Source: Dubosiella muris | GTDB lineage: Bacteria > Bacillota_I > Bacilli_A > Erysipelotrichales > Erysipelotrichaceae | Reading direction: 5' to 3' | DNA length: 64,000 nt | Assembly: GCF_004793885.1 (NCBI RefSeq) | Contig: NZ_SRYG01000012.1 | Coordinates: 1 to 64,000 of the forward strand | Shown: piece after piece, positions 9,608 to 18,222 of the stretch | Numbering within the stretch: the first letter of the stretch is position 1 | How the letters are laid out: the number at the start of each line of letters is the position of its first letter | Program-made: the position numbers and the translations under genes | Notes under the pieces: model-generated | Told to the model about the DNA's origin: nothing | The model's database searches: none | The model's input: the letters and a program-made list of their open reading frames with translations, nothing else

Positions 9608-10455
9608 TGGCAAAGGAAAGAGCGAATATCCTGATCGAGGCGCTCCCGTACATTCGTGAATACCACGATCAAATTATTGTAATCAAATATGGCGGCAACG
9701 CCATGATTGACGACGAGCTCAAACGAGCCGTCATTCAGGACGTGCTTTTGCTGCGGCTGGTCGGCATCCATATCGTCCTCGTCCATGGCGGCGGGCCCGA
9801 TATTTCCGAGATGCTGCGCAAAGTCGATATACCTTCGCGGTTTGAAAACGGCTTGCGCGTCACGACGAAAGAAACGATGGAGATCGTGCAAATGGTGTTG
9901 TGCGGAAAGGTGAACAAAGATCTTGTCGGCCTGCTCGAAGGGCAGGGAGTCGGCTTGTCGGGCATGGATGGCGGCTTGTTTCGCGCCGTGCCGTACCGGG
10001 ATGAAAGCGAAGTGGATTACGGCTACGTCGGCGAAGTCATAGACGTGAATCCAAAAATCGTGCTGGATGTGATTGAGAAAGGATATATCCCTGTCGTTTC
10101 CAGCGTGGCGGCCGGCATGCACGAGCCGGCGTCCTACAACATCAACGCCGACACGGCGGCCAGCAAGCTCGCCAGCGCCCTGCACGCCAAAAAGCTCATC
10201 CTGCTTACGGATGTGCCGGGCCTCATGAAAGATCCCGGCAATCCGGACACGCTCATTCGCCGTTTGAAAGTGTCGCAAGTGCCGGCGCTCGTCATGTCGG
10301 GCATTATTTCCGGCGGCATGATTCCGAAAGTGGACTGCTGCGTGGAGGCGGTGCGGCAAGGCGTGGAGCGCGCGAACATTCAGGACGGACGGCTACCGCA
10401 TTCCATTTTGATTGAATTGCTTAGCGACGATGGAATCGGAACGATGTTTAGTTGA
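9604..10455 (+). CDS. argB: Acetylglutamate kinase
   Basis: Phosphorylates N-acetylglutamate, usually the committed and feedback-controlled step. The amino-acid-kinase fold shows IIVIKYGGNAM near residue 25 and LVHGGGPDISEML near residue 60. The ATG at 9604 (283 aa) overlaps the argJ stop by 4 bases and fits the family length; a second ATG follows immediately at 9607. An upstream in-frame ATG at 9541 would add 21 unconserved residues inside argJ and is rejected. Confidence 0.96.
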   Translation: MMAKERANILIEALPYIREYHDQIIVIKYGGNAMIDDELKRAVIQDVLLLRLVGIHIVLVHGGGPDISEMLRKVDIPSRFENGLRVTTKETMEIVQMVLCGKVNKDLVGLLEGQGVGLSGMDGGLFRAVPYRDESEVDYGYVGEVIDVNPKIVLDVIEKGYIPVVSSVAAGMHEPASYNINADTAASKLASALHAKKLILLTDVPGLMKDPGNPDTLIRRLKVSQVPALVMSGIISGGMIPKVDCCVEAVRQGVERANIQDGRLPHSILIELLSDDGIGTMFS

Positions 10456-10475
10456 CAACAAGGAGGAAAACGAAT

Positions 10476-11657
10476 ATGGAACATGCCCAATTAAAAGCGG
10501 ACGAAAAACAATACGTCATGCAGACGTATGGCCGTTTTGACCTTTCGCTCGACCATGGAGACGGATGTTATTTATACGATCTGGATGGAAAGGCGTATTT
10601 GGATTTGACAAGCGGTATCGGCGTCAACTGCCTCGGCCACGCCCATCCAATCTTGACCCGGGCTTTGCAGGAGCAAGTCGGAAAGCTGATGCACGTCAGC
10701 AATTTGTATTACACAAAACCGATGGTGTCCGCCGCCAAACAGCTTTGCGAGGCGACCGGCATGAAAAAGGCTTTTTTCTCCAATTCCGGGGCGGAAGCCA
10801 ACGAGGCGATGATCAAGGCGGCCCGCAAATACTCGCAAACAAACTACGCGATGGACCGGACGAAAATTTTGACGCTTGTCAACTCGTTTCACGGCCGGAC
10901 GATCGCCACGCTGGAAGCGACCGGACAAGACAAGTTCCACCAGTACTTTTACCCGTTTACCGACGGGTTCGACTACGTGGAAGCCAACAACATCGACGAC
11001 GTCAAAGCGAAGGCGGACGATAAGACGTGCGGCATCATGCTCGAGCTTATCCAGGGCGAGAGCGGGGTCCGGCCACTCGATCCGGTCTTTGTGCGCGAAC
11101 TCGAACAATTTTGCAAGGAACGGGATATTTTGCTGCTGATCGACGAGGTGCAAACGGGTATCGGACGAACTGGCAAGTTGTTTTGTTACGAAAACTACGG
11201 CATCGAGCCCGACATCGTCTCGATGGCGAAAGGACTTGGCGGCGGCGTGCCAATTGGCGGTATTTTAACGAATGAAAAAACATCCACCGCGTTGCAGGCT
11301 GGCGATCATGGCTCGACATTTGGTGCCAATCCGCTGGCGACGACAAGCGCCGACACGGTTTTGTCGCTGGTGAACGATCCGGATTTTTTGAAAGACGTCG
11401 AGCAAAAAGGAACGTATTTTATGGAGCGGTTGAAGGCGATCCCATCCGAGCGAATCAAGGATGTGCGTGGAATCGGACTGATGATTGGCATCGAAGTCGA
11501 CCCGGAGGAAATCGGCGGCCTCATCCAGGCGTGCATGGATCGAGGCATGCTCGTTTTAAAGGCGGGGACGAACACGATTCGCCTGCTGCCGCCGCTTATC
11601 ATTACAAAAAAACAAATCGACGACGCATTGAACATCTTTGAGGAGGTATTGGCATGA
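10476..11657 (+). CDS. argD: Acetylornithine aminotransferase
   Basis: PLP-dependent class III aminotransferase converting N-acetylglutamate semialdehyde to N-acetylornithine with glutamate as donor. Visible are FFSNSGAEANEAMIKAARK near residue 100, the DEVQTGIGRTG block near residue 220, and the PLP lysine in SMAKGLGGGVPIGG near residue 250. The ATG at 10476 (393 aa) has AGGAGG 9 bases upstream; an in-frame TTG at 10452 is rejected. The stop overlaps argF as ATGA. Confidence 0.95.
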   Translation: MEHAQLKADEKQYVMQTYGRFDLSLDHGDGCYLYDLDGKAYLDLTSGIGVNCLGHAHPILTRALQEQVGKLMHVSNLYYTKPMVSAAKQLCEATGMKKAFFSNSGAEANEAMIKAARKYSQTNYAMDRTKILTLVNSFHGRTIATLEATGQDKFHQYFYPFTDGFDYVEANNIDDVKAKADDKTCGIMLELIQGESGVRPLDPVFVRELEQFCKERDILLLIDEVQTGIGRTGKLFCYENYGIEPDIVSMAKGLGGGVPIGGILTNEKTSTALQAGDHGSTFGANPLATTSADTVLSLVNDPDFLKDVEQKGTYFMERLKAIPSERIKDVRGIGLMIGIEVDPEEIGGLIQACMDRGMLVLKAGTNTIRLLPPLIITKKQIDDALNIFEEVLA

Positions 11658-12559
11658 AACACGTTTTAAAAATGCTGGATTTAAGCCCGGAGGAAATTAC
11701 CCAGATCCTTGATTTGGCGGACCAGCTGAAATATGAAAAAAAGCACGGCATCGCGCATCCGTATCTTATTGGCAAGTCGATTGGCTTGATTTTCCAAAAG
11801 GCGAGCACGCGGACGCGGGTGTCGTTTGAAACCGGCATGAACCAGCTGGGCGGACAGGCGCTGTTTTTGTCGGCACGCGATCTTCAAATCGGCCGCGGCG
11901 AGCCGGTCCAGGACACGGCCCGGGTGCTTTCGCGCTATTTGGACGCGATCATGATTCGGACATTCGATCAGAAGGAAGTCGAAGACTTGGCGGAGTACGG
12001 CACCATTCCGGTCATCAACGGACTGACGGATTTTTCGCATCCTTGCCAGGTGCTGGCGGACTTGATGACGATTCGTGAGCGGTTTGGCTCGCTTAAAGGC
12101 GTCAAAATGGCGTACCTTGGCGATGGCGACAACATGGCCAACTCGCTGATTGTTGGCGGGCTCAAAACGGGCATGGTCGTTTCCGTGGCGACACCGGACG
12201 AATACAAGCCGGATCCGATCGTTTTGGATTTCGCGTCGGAATACGACACGTTCACATGGACGAACGATCCATACGAAGCGGTGAAAGACGCCGATGTCGT
12301 CATTACGGATACATGGGCGAGCATGGGTGTGGAAGCTGAAAAAGAGGTGCGGCAAATCGCCTTCGCGCCGTATCAGGTCAACGATGAGCTTATGAAGGTG
12401 GCCAAGCCCGAAGCGATGGTGCTGCATTGTCTGCCGGCGTACCGGGAGCAGGAAATCACGGAGAAGGTGTTCGAGGAGCACGCGGACGAGATTTTCGAGG
12501 AGGCGGAAAACCGCCTGCACGCGCAAAAAGCCGTCATGGTTTTGCTGATGAAAGATTAA
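11654..12559 (+). CDS. argF: Ornithine carbamoyltransferase
   Basis: Transfers the carbamoyl group to ornithine to form citrulline, the substrate of ArgG at the head of the same operon. Carbamoyl-phosphate binding motif STRTRVSFE is near residue 54, HPCQVLADL near residue 130, and the ornithine loop HCLPAYR near residue 257. The length of 301 aa is typical. The operon lacks carAB, so carbamoyl phosphate must come from elsewhere. A terminator follows directly. A catabolic role is unlikely given the biosynthetic context. Confidence 0.95.
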   Translation: MKHVLKMLDLSPEEITQILDLADQLKYEKKHGIAHPYLIGKSIGLIFQKASTRTRVSFETGMNQLGGQALFLSARDLQIGRGEPVQDTARVLSRYLDAIMIRTFDQKEVEDLAEYGTIPVINGLTDFSHPCQVLADLMTIRERFGSLKGVKMAYLGDGDNMANSLIVGGLKTGMVVSVATPDEYKPDPIVLDFASEYDTFTWTNDPYEAVKDADVVITDTWASMGVEAEKEVRQIAFAPYQVNDELMKVAKPEAMVLHCLPAYREQEITEKVFEEHADEIFEEAENRLHAQKAVMVLLMKD

Positions 12560-12566
12560 TGAATAC

Positions 12567-12595
12567 GCCTTGCCGACGCGCAGGGCTTTTTTTTT
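12567..12595 (+). terminator. Terminator of the arg operon
   Basis: A 7-bp stem (12567-12573 with 12580-12586, one G-U), 6-base loop, and nine T. Confidence 0.9.
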
Positions 12596-12629
12596 GCGAT
12601 GGCTGTTTTTGGTTTCTGCCAACCGAGTC

Positions 12630-12658
12630 TTTTCATTTAAAGGCGGATTTAGTATAAT
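12630..12658 (+). promoter_or_regulatory. Promoter of pyrH-frr
   Basis: A perfect TATAAT (12653-12658) with TTTTCA 17 bp upstream as a weak -35. Confidence 0.65.
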
Positions 12659-12688
12659 TGGAATGATAATCAAAGGAGCTTGAAATTC

Positions 12689-13393
12689 ATGTATAAACGA
12701 GTTTTATTAAAATTAAGCGGAGAAGCGCTCTCCTCCAATGAAAACGCTCTGGAGCCGAAAGTCTTGAAACGGCTGGCAAAAGAATTGAAGAAAGTAAAAG
12801 AAACCGGCGTGGAGCTGGCGATCGTCGTGGGCGGGGGCAACTTTATCCGCGGCAAGATGATGGCGGAAATGGGAATGAACCGCTCGCAGGCCGACTACAT
12901 GGGCATGCTGGGCACCGTCATCAACGCGCTGGCGGTACAAAACGCTTTGGAGCAGGAAGATGTCGACACCCGCGTACAGACGGCGGTGGAAATGCAAAAA
13001 GTAGCCGAACCGTACATTTTGCGGCGCGCCCTGCGTCATCTGGACAAAGGCCGCATCGTTATTTTCGGAGCCGGCACCGGATCGCCGTATTTTAGCACGG
13101 ATACGACCGCGGCGCTGCGGGCTTCCGAAATCGACGCCGATGTGATCCTGATGGCTAAAAACGGCGTGGACGGAGTGTATGACGCCGATCCGAAGAAAGA
13201 TCCAAACGCCAAGAAATTCGATCATCTTTCCTATATGGATGTTTTGAACAAAGGCTTGCAAGTCATGGATTCCACCGCGATCAGCATGTGTATGGACAAC
13301 GACATCGACCTGGTTGTGTTTAACATGAATGAAGAGGGAAACATTTTAAAAGCCGTTCAGCAGGACGTGGACGGAACAGTCATATCAAAATAA
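12689..13393 (+). CDS. pyrH: UMP kinase
   Basis: Phosphorylates UMP to UDP; hexameric amino-acid-kinase fold enzyme of pyrimidine synthesis. It shows [12 protein letters not shown] at the N-terminus, [13 protein letters not shown] near residue 47 and [17 protein letters not shown] near residue 130. AAAGGAG lies 10 bases before the ATG at 12689; an in-frame TTG at 12680 would leave one base of spacing and is rejected. The length is 234 aa. It forms a short operon with frr, as in most bacteria. Confidence 0.97.
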   Translation: MYKRVLLKLSGEALSSNENALEPKVLKRLAKELKKVKETGVELAIVVGGGNFIRGKMMAEMGMNRSQADYMGMLGTVINALAVQNALEQEDVDTRVQTAVEMQKVAEPYILRRALRHLDKGRIVIFGAGTGSPYFSTDTTAALRASEIDADVILMAKNGVDGVYDADPKKDPNAKKFDHLSYMDVLNKGLQVMDSTAISMCMDNDIDLVVFNMNEEGNILKAVQQDVDGTVISK

Positions 13394-13405
13394 AGGAGAA
13401 AACAT

Positions 13406-13951
13406 ATGAGTGAACATTTAGAAAAAGCCGAATTGAGAATGATGGACGCGATCGAGAACCTGGAGGAAAATCTCGCGACGATCCGGACAGGACGGGCTAA
13501 TTCCCAAATCCTGGACCGGGTACACGTGGACTACTACGGGGAACCGACACCAATCAACCAAATCGCGCGGATCTCGGTTGTGGAAGGAACGCAACTGGTC
13601 ATCAAGCCTTACGACCGTTCGACGGTCAAAGCCATCGCCCACGCGATCCAGGCGGCCAATCTGGGGCTGAACCCGCAGGCGGAAGCCGATCAAATCCGAA
13701 TTCTCGTTCCGCAGCTGACACAGGACCGGCGCAAGCAGCTCGCCAAAGATGCGCAAAAATTCGCGGAAGAATGCAAAGTGGCGATTCGCAACATCCGCCG
13801 CGACTGCAACGACGCCTTGAAAAAAGACAAGGAAATCAGCGAGGACATCACAAAAGAATTACTGAACGACGCACAAAAACTGACGGACAAATTCACGAAG
13901 GAAGTCGACAAGATCACAACGGAAAAGAAAAACGAGATCTTAAACGTTTAG
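13406..13951 (+). CDS. frr: Ribosome recycling factor
   Basis: Works with EF-G to split the post-termination ribosome. The signature IRTGRANSQILDRVHVDYYG near residue 30 and a C-terminal three-helix bundle rich in Lys and Glu are visible; 181 aa is close to the usual 185. AAAGGAG precedes the ATG. It ends at its own terminator. Confidence 0.97.
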   Translation: MSEHLEKAELRMMDAIENLEENLATIRTGRANSQILDRVHVDYYGEPTPINQIARISVVEGTQLVIKPYDRSTVKAIAHAIQAANLGLNPQAEADQIRILVPQLTQDRRKQLAKDAQKFAEECKVAIRNIRRDCNDALKKDKEISEDITKELLNDAQKLTDKFTKEVDKITTEKKNEILNV

Positions 13952-13974
13952 ACCCAATCCCCATTGGGTTTTTT
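13952..13974 (+). terminator. Terminator of pyrH-frr
   Basis: Perfect 7-bp stem ACCCAAT/ATTGGGT (13952-13958 with 13963-13969), CCCC loop and T run. Confidence 0.93.
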
Positions 13975-13993
13975 CTATTCCCGTAGCAAACGA

Positions 13994-14023
13994 TTGTCAT
14001 GAATCCCCAAAATTCGTTATTCT
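13994..14023 (+). promoter_or_regulatory. Promoter of uppS-cdsA-rseP
   Basis: TTGTCA (13994-13999), 18-bp spacer, TATTCT (14018-14023). It gives a leader of about 37 bases to the assigned uppS ATG. Confidence 0.6.
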
Positions 14024-14066
14024 AAAATAGAAAGGAAAAGTATACACGCCGTATATCGTCAAACCT

Positions 14067-14756
14067 ATGCAAGTACCTGAAACCGTCGCGATCATCATGG
14101 ATGGAAATGGGCGCTGGGCCAAAAAACAAGGACTGCCCCGGACCGCCGGCCATAAAAAAGGCGCGGACCAAATCCGCACGATCGCTTTGGAAGCCAATCG
14201 ACTCCACATTAAAAAACTGATCCTGTACGCGTTCTCCACCGAAAACTGGAAACGCCCCGAGGACGAGATTTCCTATTTGTGCAAGCTGCCAGGCATCTTT
14301 TTTTCAAAATTCATTAAAGAGCTGATGGAAAACAACATCCGCGTCACGTTCGCCGGCGAGCTGGAGCGCTTCCCGAAAGAAACGCAAAAGGTAATTCGCA
14401 AAGCGGTCAACCAGACGGAGCGCAACACCGGTCTGGAGCTTTGCATCGCCATCAATTACGGATCCAGACGGGAAATCGTTTTGGCGATCCGGGAATACAC
14501 AAGGCAAGTGCTCGAGCAGGAACGCGCCAACGATTTAAGCGAAGAGGACTTTTCCAGCTATTTGTTCGTGCCCGAAAACGTGGATTTGCTCATTCGCACA
14601 AGCGGCGAGGAACGCATCTCGAACTTTTTGCTGTGGCAAATCGCGTACGCGGAACTCATTTTCACGCCTGTCGCGTGGCCGGACTTTGACGAGGCGAAAC
14701 TCGACGAGTGCCTGCGTCTATACAGCGAACGCGACCGCCGCTTTGGGGGCGTATGA
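14067..14756 (+). CDS. uppS: Undecaprenyl diphosphate synthase
   Basis: Cis-prenyltransferase making the C55 lipid carrier for cell wall synthesis. AIIMDGNGRWAKK lies right at the N-terminus, FSTENWKRP near residue 57 and the isopentenyl-diphosphate-binding block RTSGEERISNFLLWQ near residue 180. The length of 229 aa is slightly short at the N-terminus. The ATG at 14067 has no ribosome site nearby; an AAAGGA is about 30 bases upstream at 14031-14036. The frame stays open back to it without a standard start codon. The stop overlaps cdsA as ATGA. Confidence 0.93.
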   Translation: MQVPETVAIIMDGNGRWAKKQGLPRTAGHKKGADQIRTIALEANRLHIKKLILYAFSTENWKRPEDEISYLCKLPGIFFSKFIKELMENNIRVTFAGELERFPKETQKVIRKAVNQTERNTGLELCIAINYGSRREIVLAIREYTRQVLEQERANDLSEEDFSSYLFVPENVDLLIRTSGEERISNFLLWQIAYAELIFTPVAWPDFDEAKLDECLRLYSERDRRFGGV

Positions 14757-15523
14757 TGAAAACGAGAATCCTGACGGCGATCCTCATTATTTTGGTCGTC
14801 GCGTTTCCGGTTTTTTACGGAAGCTGGCCCCTTGAGCTGCTGGCCCTCTTTATCGTATGCGCCGGCGCCTGGGAATGGATGCGCATCCTGCCCGGTTTTT
14901 CCAACTGGTCATGGCTGCTGGTCGTCGCGATTGGCGGGGTTCTGGGGGCGAGGTTCGTGCCCGGAAGCTGGCTGTTCGTGCTGGTAGCTTGCGTCGTTCT
15001 CTTTTTGTGGGGACTGCCTGTTTTTATGGAACGCTTTTCGATCGTCGACGCCAATTCCCTCGTTGTGTTTTTCGTTTTGTTTTCCCTCTTTTATATTTCA
15101 ATGGGGGAAATTATCGCCAACCATATGTATTTATGGACGATTGTTTTCGCGACATACGGATCGGATACCGGCGCCTACTTTATCGGCCGGGCGTTTGGCC
15201 GGCACAAGATGAATCCGCGCATCTCGCCGAAAAAAAGCTGGGAGGGCTTTTTTGGCGGTGTCGTTTCGGGAGCCATCATCAGCATCGCGCTCAGCTCGCT
15301 GTACTGGAGCAATCTGAATGTGACGGTCAACGTGCTGCTCTGTTTGCTTTGTCCGGTTTTCGCGGAACTCGGCGATCTTTGCTTTAGCGCCATCAAACGC
15401 CACTTCGGCATTAAGGACTTTTCCAATTTGCTGCCGGGGCACGGGGGCGTGCTGGACCGGGTCGACTCGCTGCTGATCAATATTTTGGTTTTTGGTGTCC
15501 TGTTCCATATTTTTTTGATTTAA
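14753..15523 (+). CDS. cdsA: Phosphatidate cytidylyltransferase
   Basis: Membrane enzyme converting phosphatidic acid and CTP to CDP-diacylglycerol, precursor of all phospholipids. It has about seven membrane segments and ends with the CDP-DAG synthase signature: GDLCFSAIKRHFGIKDFS followed by LLPGHGGVLDRVDS. The start at 14753 (256 aa) overlaps the uppS stop by 4 bases; a second ATG is at 14756. In Bacillus dxr follows cdsA, but here rseP comes next. Confidence 0.95.
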   Translation: MMKTRILTAILIILVVAFPVFYGSWPLELLALFIVCAGAWEWMRILPGFSNWSWLLVVAIGGVLGARFVPGSWLFVLVACVVLFLWGLPVFMERFSIVDANSLVVFFVLFSLFYISMGEIIANHMYLWTIVFATYGSDTGAYFIGRAFGRHKMNPRISPKKSWEGFFGGVVSGAIISIALSSLYWSNLNVTVNVLLCLLCPVFAELGDLCFSAIKRHFGIKDFSNLLPGHGGVLDRVDSLLINILVFGVLFHIFLI

Positions 15524-15546
15524 ACATTTGAAGGGGGATAAAAAAT

Positions 15547-16620
15547 ATGAATCTAATCATTGGATTGATCGCGTTCTTGTTCATGCTGAGCGTCATCGTG
15601 ATTATTCATGAGCTTGGCCACTTCGCGATGGCGAAAAAATTTGGCGTGTTCTGCAAGGAATTTTCCATCGGCATGGGGCCGGCGCTGTGGCAAAAAGAGG
15701 GGAAGGAAACGACGTTTTCGATTCGGGCGATTCCGTTTGGCGGCTACGTCATGATGGCCGGCGAGCAGGACGGCAGCCAGGACGAGAGCGAAGACGACTG
15801 GCTCAAGGACGTGCCGGCTGCCCGGCGCCTCAACAACATCGCGCCATGGAAGCAAATCGTCATCATGCTGGCGGGCGTCACGATGAACATCGTGCTTGCC
15901 TACGCCTTGTTTACCGGCTTGGCGATGGCGCGCGGCTATGTCGTCGAAGACGCCAAGCCCGTCGTGTACGAAGTCGTGGAAAATTCGCCGGCCGCCAAGG
16001 CAGGACTGCAAAAGGACGATGAAATCATCCGCGTCACGAATGGTTCGGAAAGCATCGAGCCGCAACGGCAGTTCGATGTGATCGAATTCATCCAGTACAA
16101 TCCAACCGAAAGCACGTATACAATCGCGCGCGGAAACGAGACGCTGGATGTGAAGATCACGCCGCGCTACAACAAAGACACCCAGACGTACGAGATTGGC
16201 TCGATTGCCACGTCGTACGCCCGTCCGATCGCGTGGTACGAAGCGTTCAAAGTCGGATGGGACGACATGGTCGATTCGGGCTCCTCGATTTTCCGCTCGC
16301 TAGGCCAGCTTGTCAAAGGAAAAGGCTATGAAAACTTGTCTGGACCGGTGGGCATTTTGAATTTGACGAAGAAGACGACCGAGATGGGCTGGATGTCGTA
16401 CTTGTCGCTTTTCGCCTTGATCTCGCTAAATATCGGCATTTTCAACTTGCTGCCGATTCCGGCGCTCGATGGCGGCCGCGTCCTGATCTTGCTTATTGAG
16501 CGCATCACGCGCCGTAAAATCAACGAGAAGCTCGTGGAAAACATCATTTTGGCCAGCTTTGTGCTGCTCATAGGAATTTTCCTATTCGCGACGTACAACG
16601 ATATCGCGAAAATGTTTTAA
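15547..16620 (+). CDS. rseP: Site-2 intramembrane zinc metalloprotease RseP/RasP
   Basis: Cleaves remnant signal peptides and anti-sigma factors within the membrane. The zinc motif HELGHFAMAKKFGV is in the first membrane helix (about residue 22), a PDZ domain occupies roughly residues 120-220, and the second active-site motif NLLPIPALDGGR is near residue 300. The length of 357 aa is close to the Bacillus enzyme. AAGGGGG precedes the ATG. It ends at a terminator; proS and polC, its usual followers, are not here. Confidence 0.95.
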   Translation: MNLIIGLIAFLFMLSVIVIIHELGHFAMAKKFGVFCKEFSIGMGPALWQKEGKETTFSIRAIPFGGYVMMAGEQDGSQDESEDDWLKDVPAARRLNNIAPWKQIVIMLAGVTMNIVLAYALFTGLAMARGYVVEDAKPVVYEVVENSPAAKAGLQKDDEIIRVTNGSESIEPQRQFDVIEFIQYNPTESTYTIARGNETLDVKITPRYNKDTQTYEIGSIATSYARPIAWYEAFKVGWDDMVDSGSSIFRSLGQLVKGKGYENLSGPVGILNLTKKTTEMGWMSYLSLFALISLNIGIFNLLPIPALDGGRVLILLIERITRRKINEKLVENIILASFVLLIGIFLFATYNDIAKMF

Positions 16621-16647
16621 AGACTGTGAAAAAAACAGTCTTTTTTT
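16619..16647 (+). terminator. Terminator of uppS-cdsA-rseP
   Basis: Stem 16619-16627 with 16635-16643 around an A-rich loop, then a T run; it begins at the rseP stop codon. Confidence 0.85.
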
Positions 16648-16717
16648 GCGATGTCAAATACGTTGGATCGACAAAAAACACGAGAAATGAAACAATGCGG
16701 ACAAGGGGGATTCGTTT

Positions 16718-17293
16718 ATGGAAATCGGAAAGCAAATCAAAAAGCAGCGGCAGGCGAACCACTGGACGCAAGAGGAGCTGGCGGAAAAGATTTATGTCAG
16801 CCGGCAGTCGGTGTCCAACTGGGAAAACGACAAGACGTATCCCGATCTGGAAAGCCTGCTGCGCATGAGTATTTTGTTTTCGACGACGATCGACGACCTC
16901 GTGAAAGGAGATCAGCAGGAAATGAAAGAAGTCATTCACAACCAGGAAAGCAAGGCGGTGTTCAACCGGGACGCCACGATCTTTGCGGTTTTATTGATCG
17001 CGTTCACGATTTTGTGCGTGCCCATTGGCTTGATTGGAAAATGGATTGGCATCGTCTTGGATATCGCTTTTTTCGCGGTTACGATGGCGTATGCCTTGAA
17101 GGTGGAAAAGCAAAAGAAAGCGCTCGATATTCAAAGCTACAAGGAAATCGACGCGTTCATGCAAGGCGTTTCGCTCTCGCAAATTCAAAAGGAGCGGGAA
17201 AAAGCGGTGCGTCCGTATCAAAAGGTGTTCGCCGCGCTGATCGCCGCCTTGATTGGCGGTTTGATCGCGCTTTTGTGGTGCCTGGTCTTGTAA
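16718..17293 (+). CDS. XRE-family regulator with C-terminal membrane segments
   Basis: Residues 1-65 form a helix-turn-helix of the Cro/CI type (QIKKQRQANHWTQEELAEKI, then VSRQSVSNWENDKTYPD). Residues 85-135 contain two hydrophobic segments and 170-191 a third, joined by a charged linker, so the protein is likely membrane-anchored with its DNA-binding domain in the cytoplasm. Such proteins are common in Bacillota; the signal and targets are unknown. It is a single gene between the rseP terminator and trhA. GGGGG precedes the ATG. No clear promoter hexamers were found. Confidence 0.85.
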   Translation: MEIGKQIKKQRQANHWTQEELAEKIYVSRQSVSNWENDKTYPDLESLLRMSILFSTTIDDLVKGDQQEMKEVIHNQESKAVFNRDATIFAVLLIAFTILCVPIGLIGKWIGIVLDIAFFAVTMAYALKVEKQKKALDIQSYKEIDAFMQGVSLSQIQKEREKAVRPYQKVFAALIAALIGGLIALLWCLVL

Positions 17294-17306
17294 TTTTTCA
17301 TCCGGC

Positions 17307-17335
17307 TTGAATTTTAACCTCATTAAAGTTAAGAT
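17307..17335 (+). promoter_or_regulatory. Promoter of trhA, apparently leaderless
   Basis: TTGAAT (17307-17312), 17-bp spacer, TAAGAT (17330-17335). The trhA ATG begins 7 bases after the last -10 base, where transcription should start. Confidence 0.7.
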
Positions 17336-17341
17336 GCTCGT

Positions 17342-18004
17342 ATGAAAAAAAATGAAGACACTTTAATGAAAGAACCTTATCCGTTGACATTTGGCGAGGA
17401 AATCGGCAACTCGATTTCCCACGGCGTCATGTTTTTTATTCTCCTGTTCACGCTTCCGTACTATGCCATACGCGCCTACACGATGGGCGGCGCCATGGAG
17501 GCGGCCGGGATCTCGGTGTACTTCTTTTGCATGATGTTCATGTTTGGCGGCAGCTGCCTTTACCACATGATGCCGTATCACACGACGTACAAATACGTGT
17601 TTCGCAAACTGGATCACATCATGATCCTGCTCGCGATCGCGGGCACATACACCCCGATTTGCCTTGTCGTGCTACACAACTGGGTCGGGTACACTGTGCT
17701 GGCCATTGAGTGGGCGATGGTGCTGGCCGGGGTGTTGCTTAAAAGCATCGCCAAAAAACGCTACAAAGTTTTGTCGATGACGATCTACATGGTTATGGGA
17801 TGGATGGCGCTCTTCATTTTACCGGCGCTGATCGCCCATACGAACTGGATCTTTTTGACGTTGCTTGTGGCCGGCGGCGTGCTGTACACGATAGGGACGT
17901 ATTTTTACTCGCATCCCGAAAAAAACTTTTTCCATTTTACGTGGCATATCTTTATTATTTTGGCGAGTTTGTGCCATTTAGCCGGAATTTTATATTTTAT
18001 GTGA
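17342..18004 (+). CDS. trhA: Hemolysin III / TrhA (PAQR) family membrane protein
   Basis: Seven-transmembrane protein of the PAQR superfamily; bacterial members are linked to membrane fluidity or energetics rather than true haemolysis. The conserved metal and core residues are present: SHG near residue 30, SCLYH near 72, KLDH near 90, AGTYTP near 100, and the C-terminal pattern H-F-x-W-H-x-F near 200. The length is 220 aa. No Shine-Dalgarno precedes the ATG, which coincides with the predicted transcription start. A second in-frame ATG at 17366 also lacks a ribosome site. Confidence 0.9.
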   Translation: MKKNEDTLMKEPYPLTFGEEIGNSISHGVMFFILLFTLPYYAIRAYTMGGAMEAAGISVYFFCMMFMFGGSCLYHMMPYHTTYKYVFRKLDHIMILLAIAGTYTPICLVVLHNWVGYTVLAIEWAMVLAGVLLKSIAKKRYKVLSMTIYMVMGWMALFILPALIAHTNWIFLTLLVAGGVLYTIGTYFYSHPEKNFFHFTWHIFIILASLCHLAGILYFM

Positions 18005-18051
18005 AAATAGGGATTGCTATTTATGAAGTTGAGTGATAATCTATTGTCTAT

Positions 18052-18128
18052 CAGGACGTAGCTCAGCTTGGTAGAGCGCTTGGTTCGGGTCCAAGAGACC
18101 GCAGGTTCAAATCCCGTCGTCCTGACCA
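18052..18128 (+). tRNA. tRNA-Pro (anticodon CGG)
   Basis: A 77-base cloverleaf with the CCA end encoded (18126-18128). Acceptor stem CAGGACG pairs with CGTCCTG, the D arm carries GCTCAG, the anticodon arm CTTGG/CCAAG encloses loop TTCGGGT with anticodon CGG at 18086-18088, and the T arm contains GGTTCAAATCC. The C1-G72 pair fits proline. A GATAAT at 18035-18040 may be its -10. Confidence 0.96.
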
Positions 18129-18139
18129 TGCCTATGAAG

Positions 18140-18168
18140 CCGATTGATGAAAGTCGATCGGTTTTTTT
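18140..18168 (+). terminator. Terminator after tRNA-Pro
   Basis: 8-bp stem (18140-18147 with 18154-18161, one G-U), TGAAAG loop and T7. Confidence 0.93.
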
Positions 18169-18222
18169 CTATCGTACCGGATTCATTCCGGTGTATAATA
18201 AAAAAGATTGGTAGGTGAATAT

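Noticed and set aside
16651-17310. Alternative forward frame of 219 codons over the XRE regulator
   Set aside because: The overlapping frame has a clear helix-turn-helix, ribosome site and membrane segments; this one has none.
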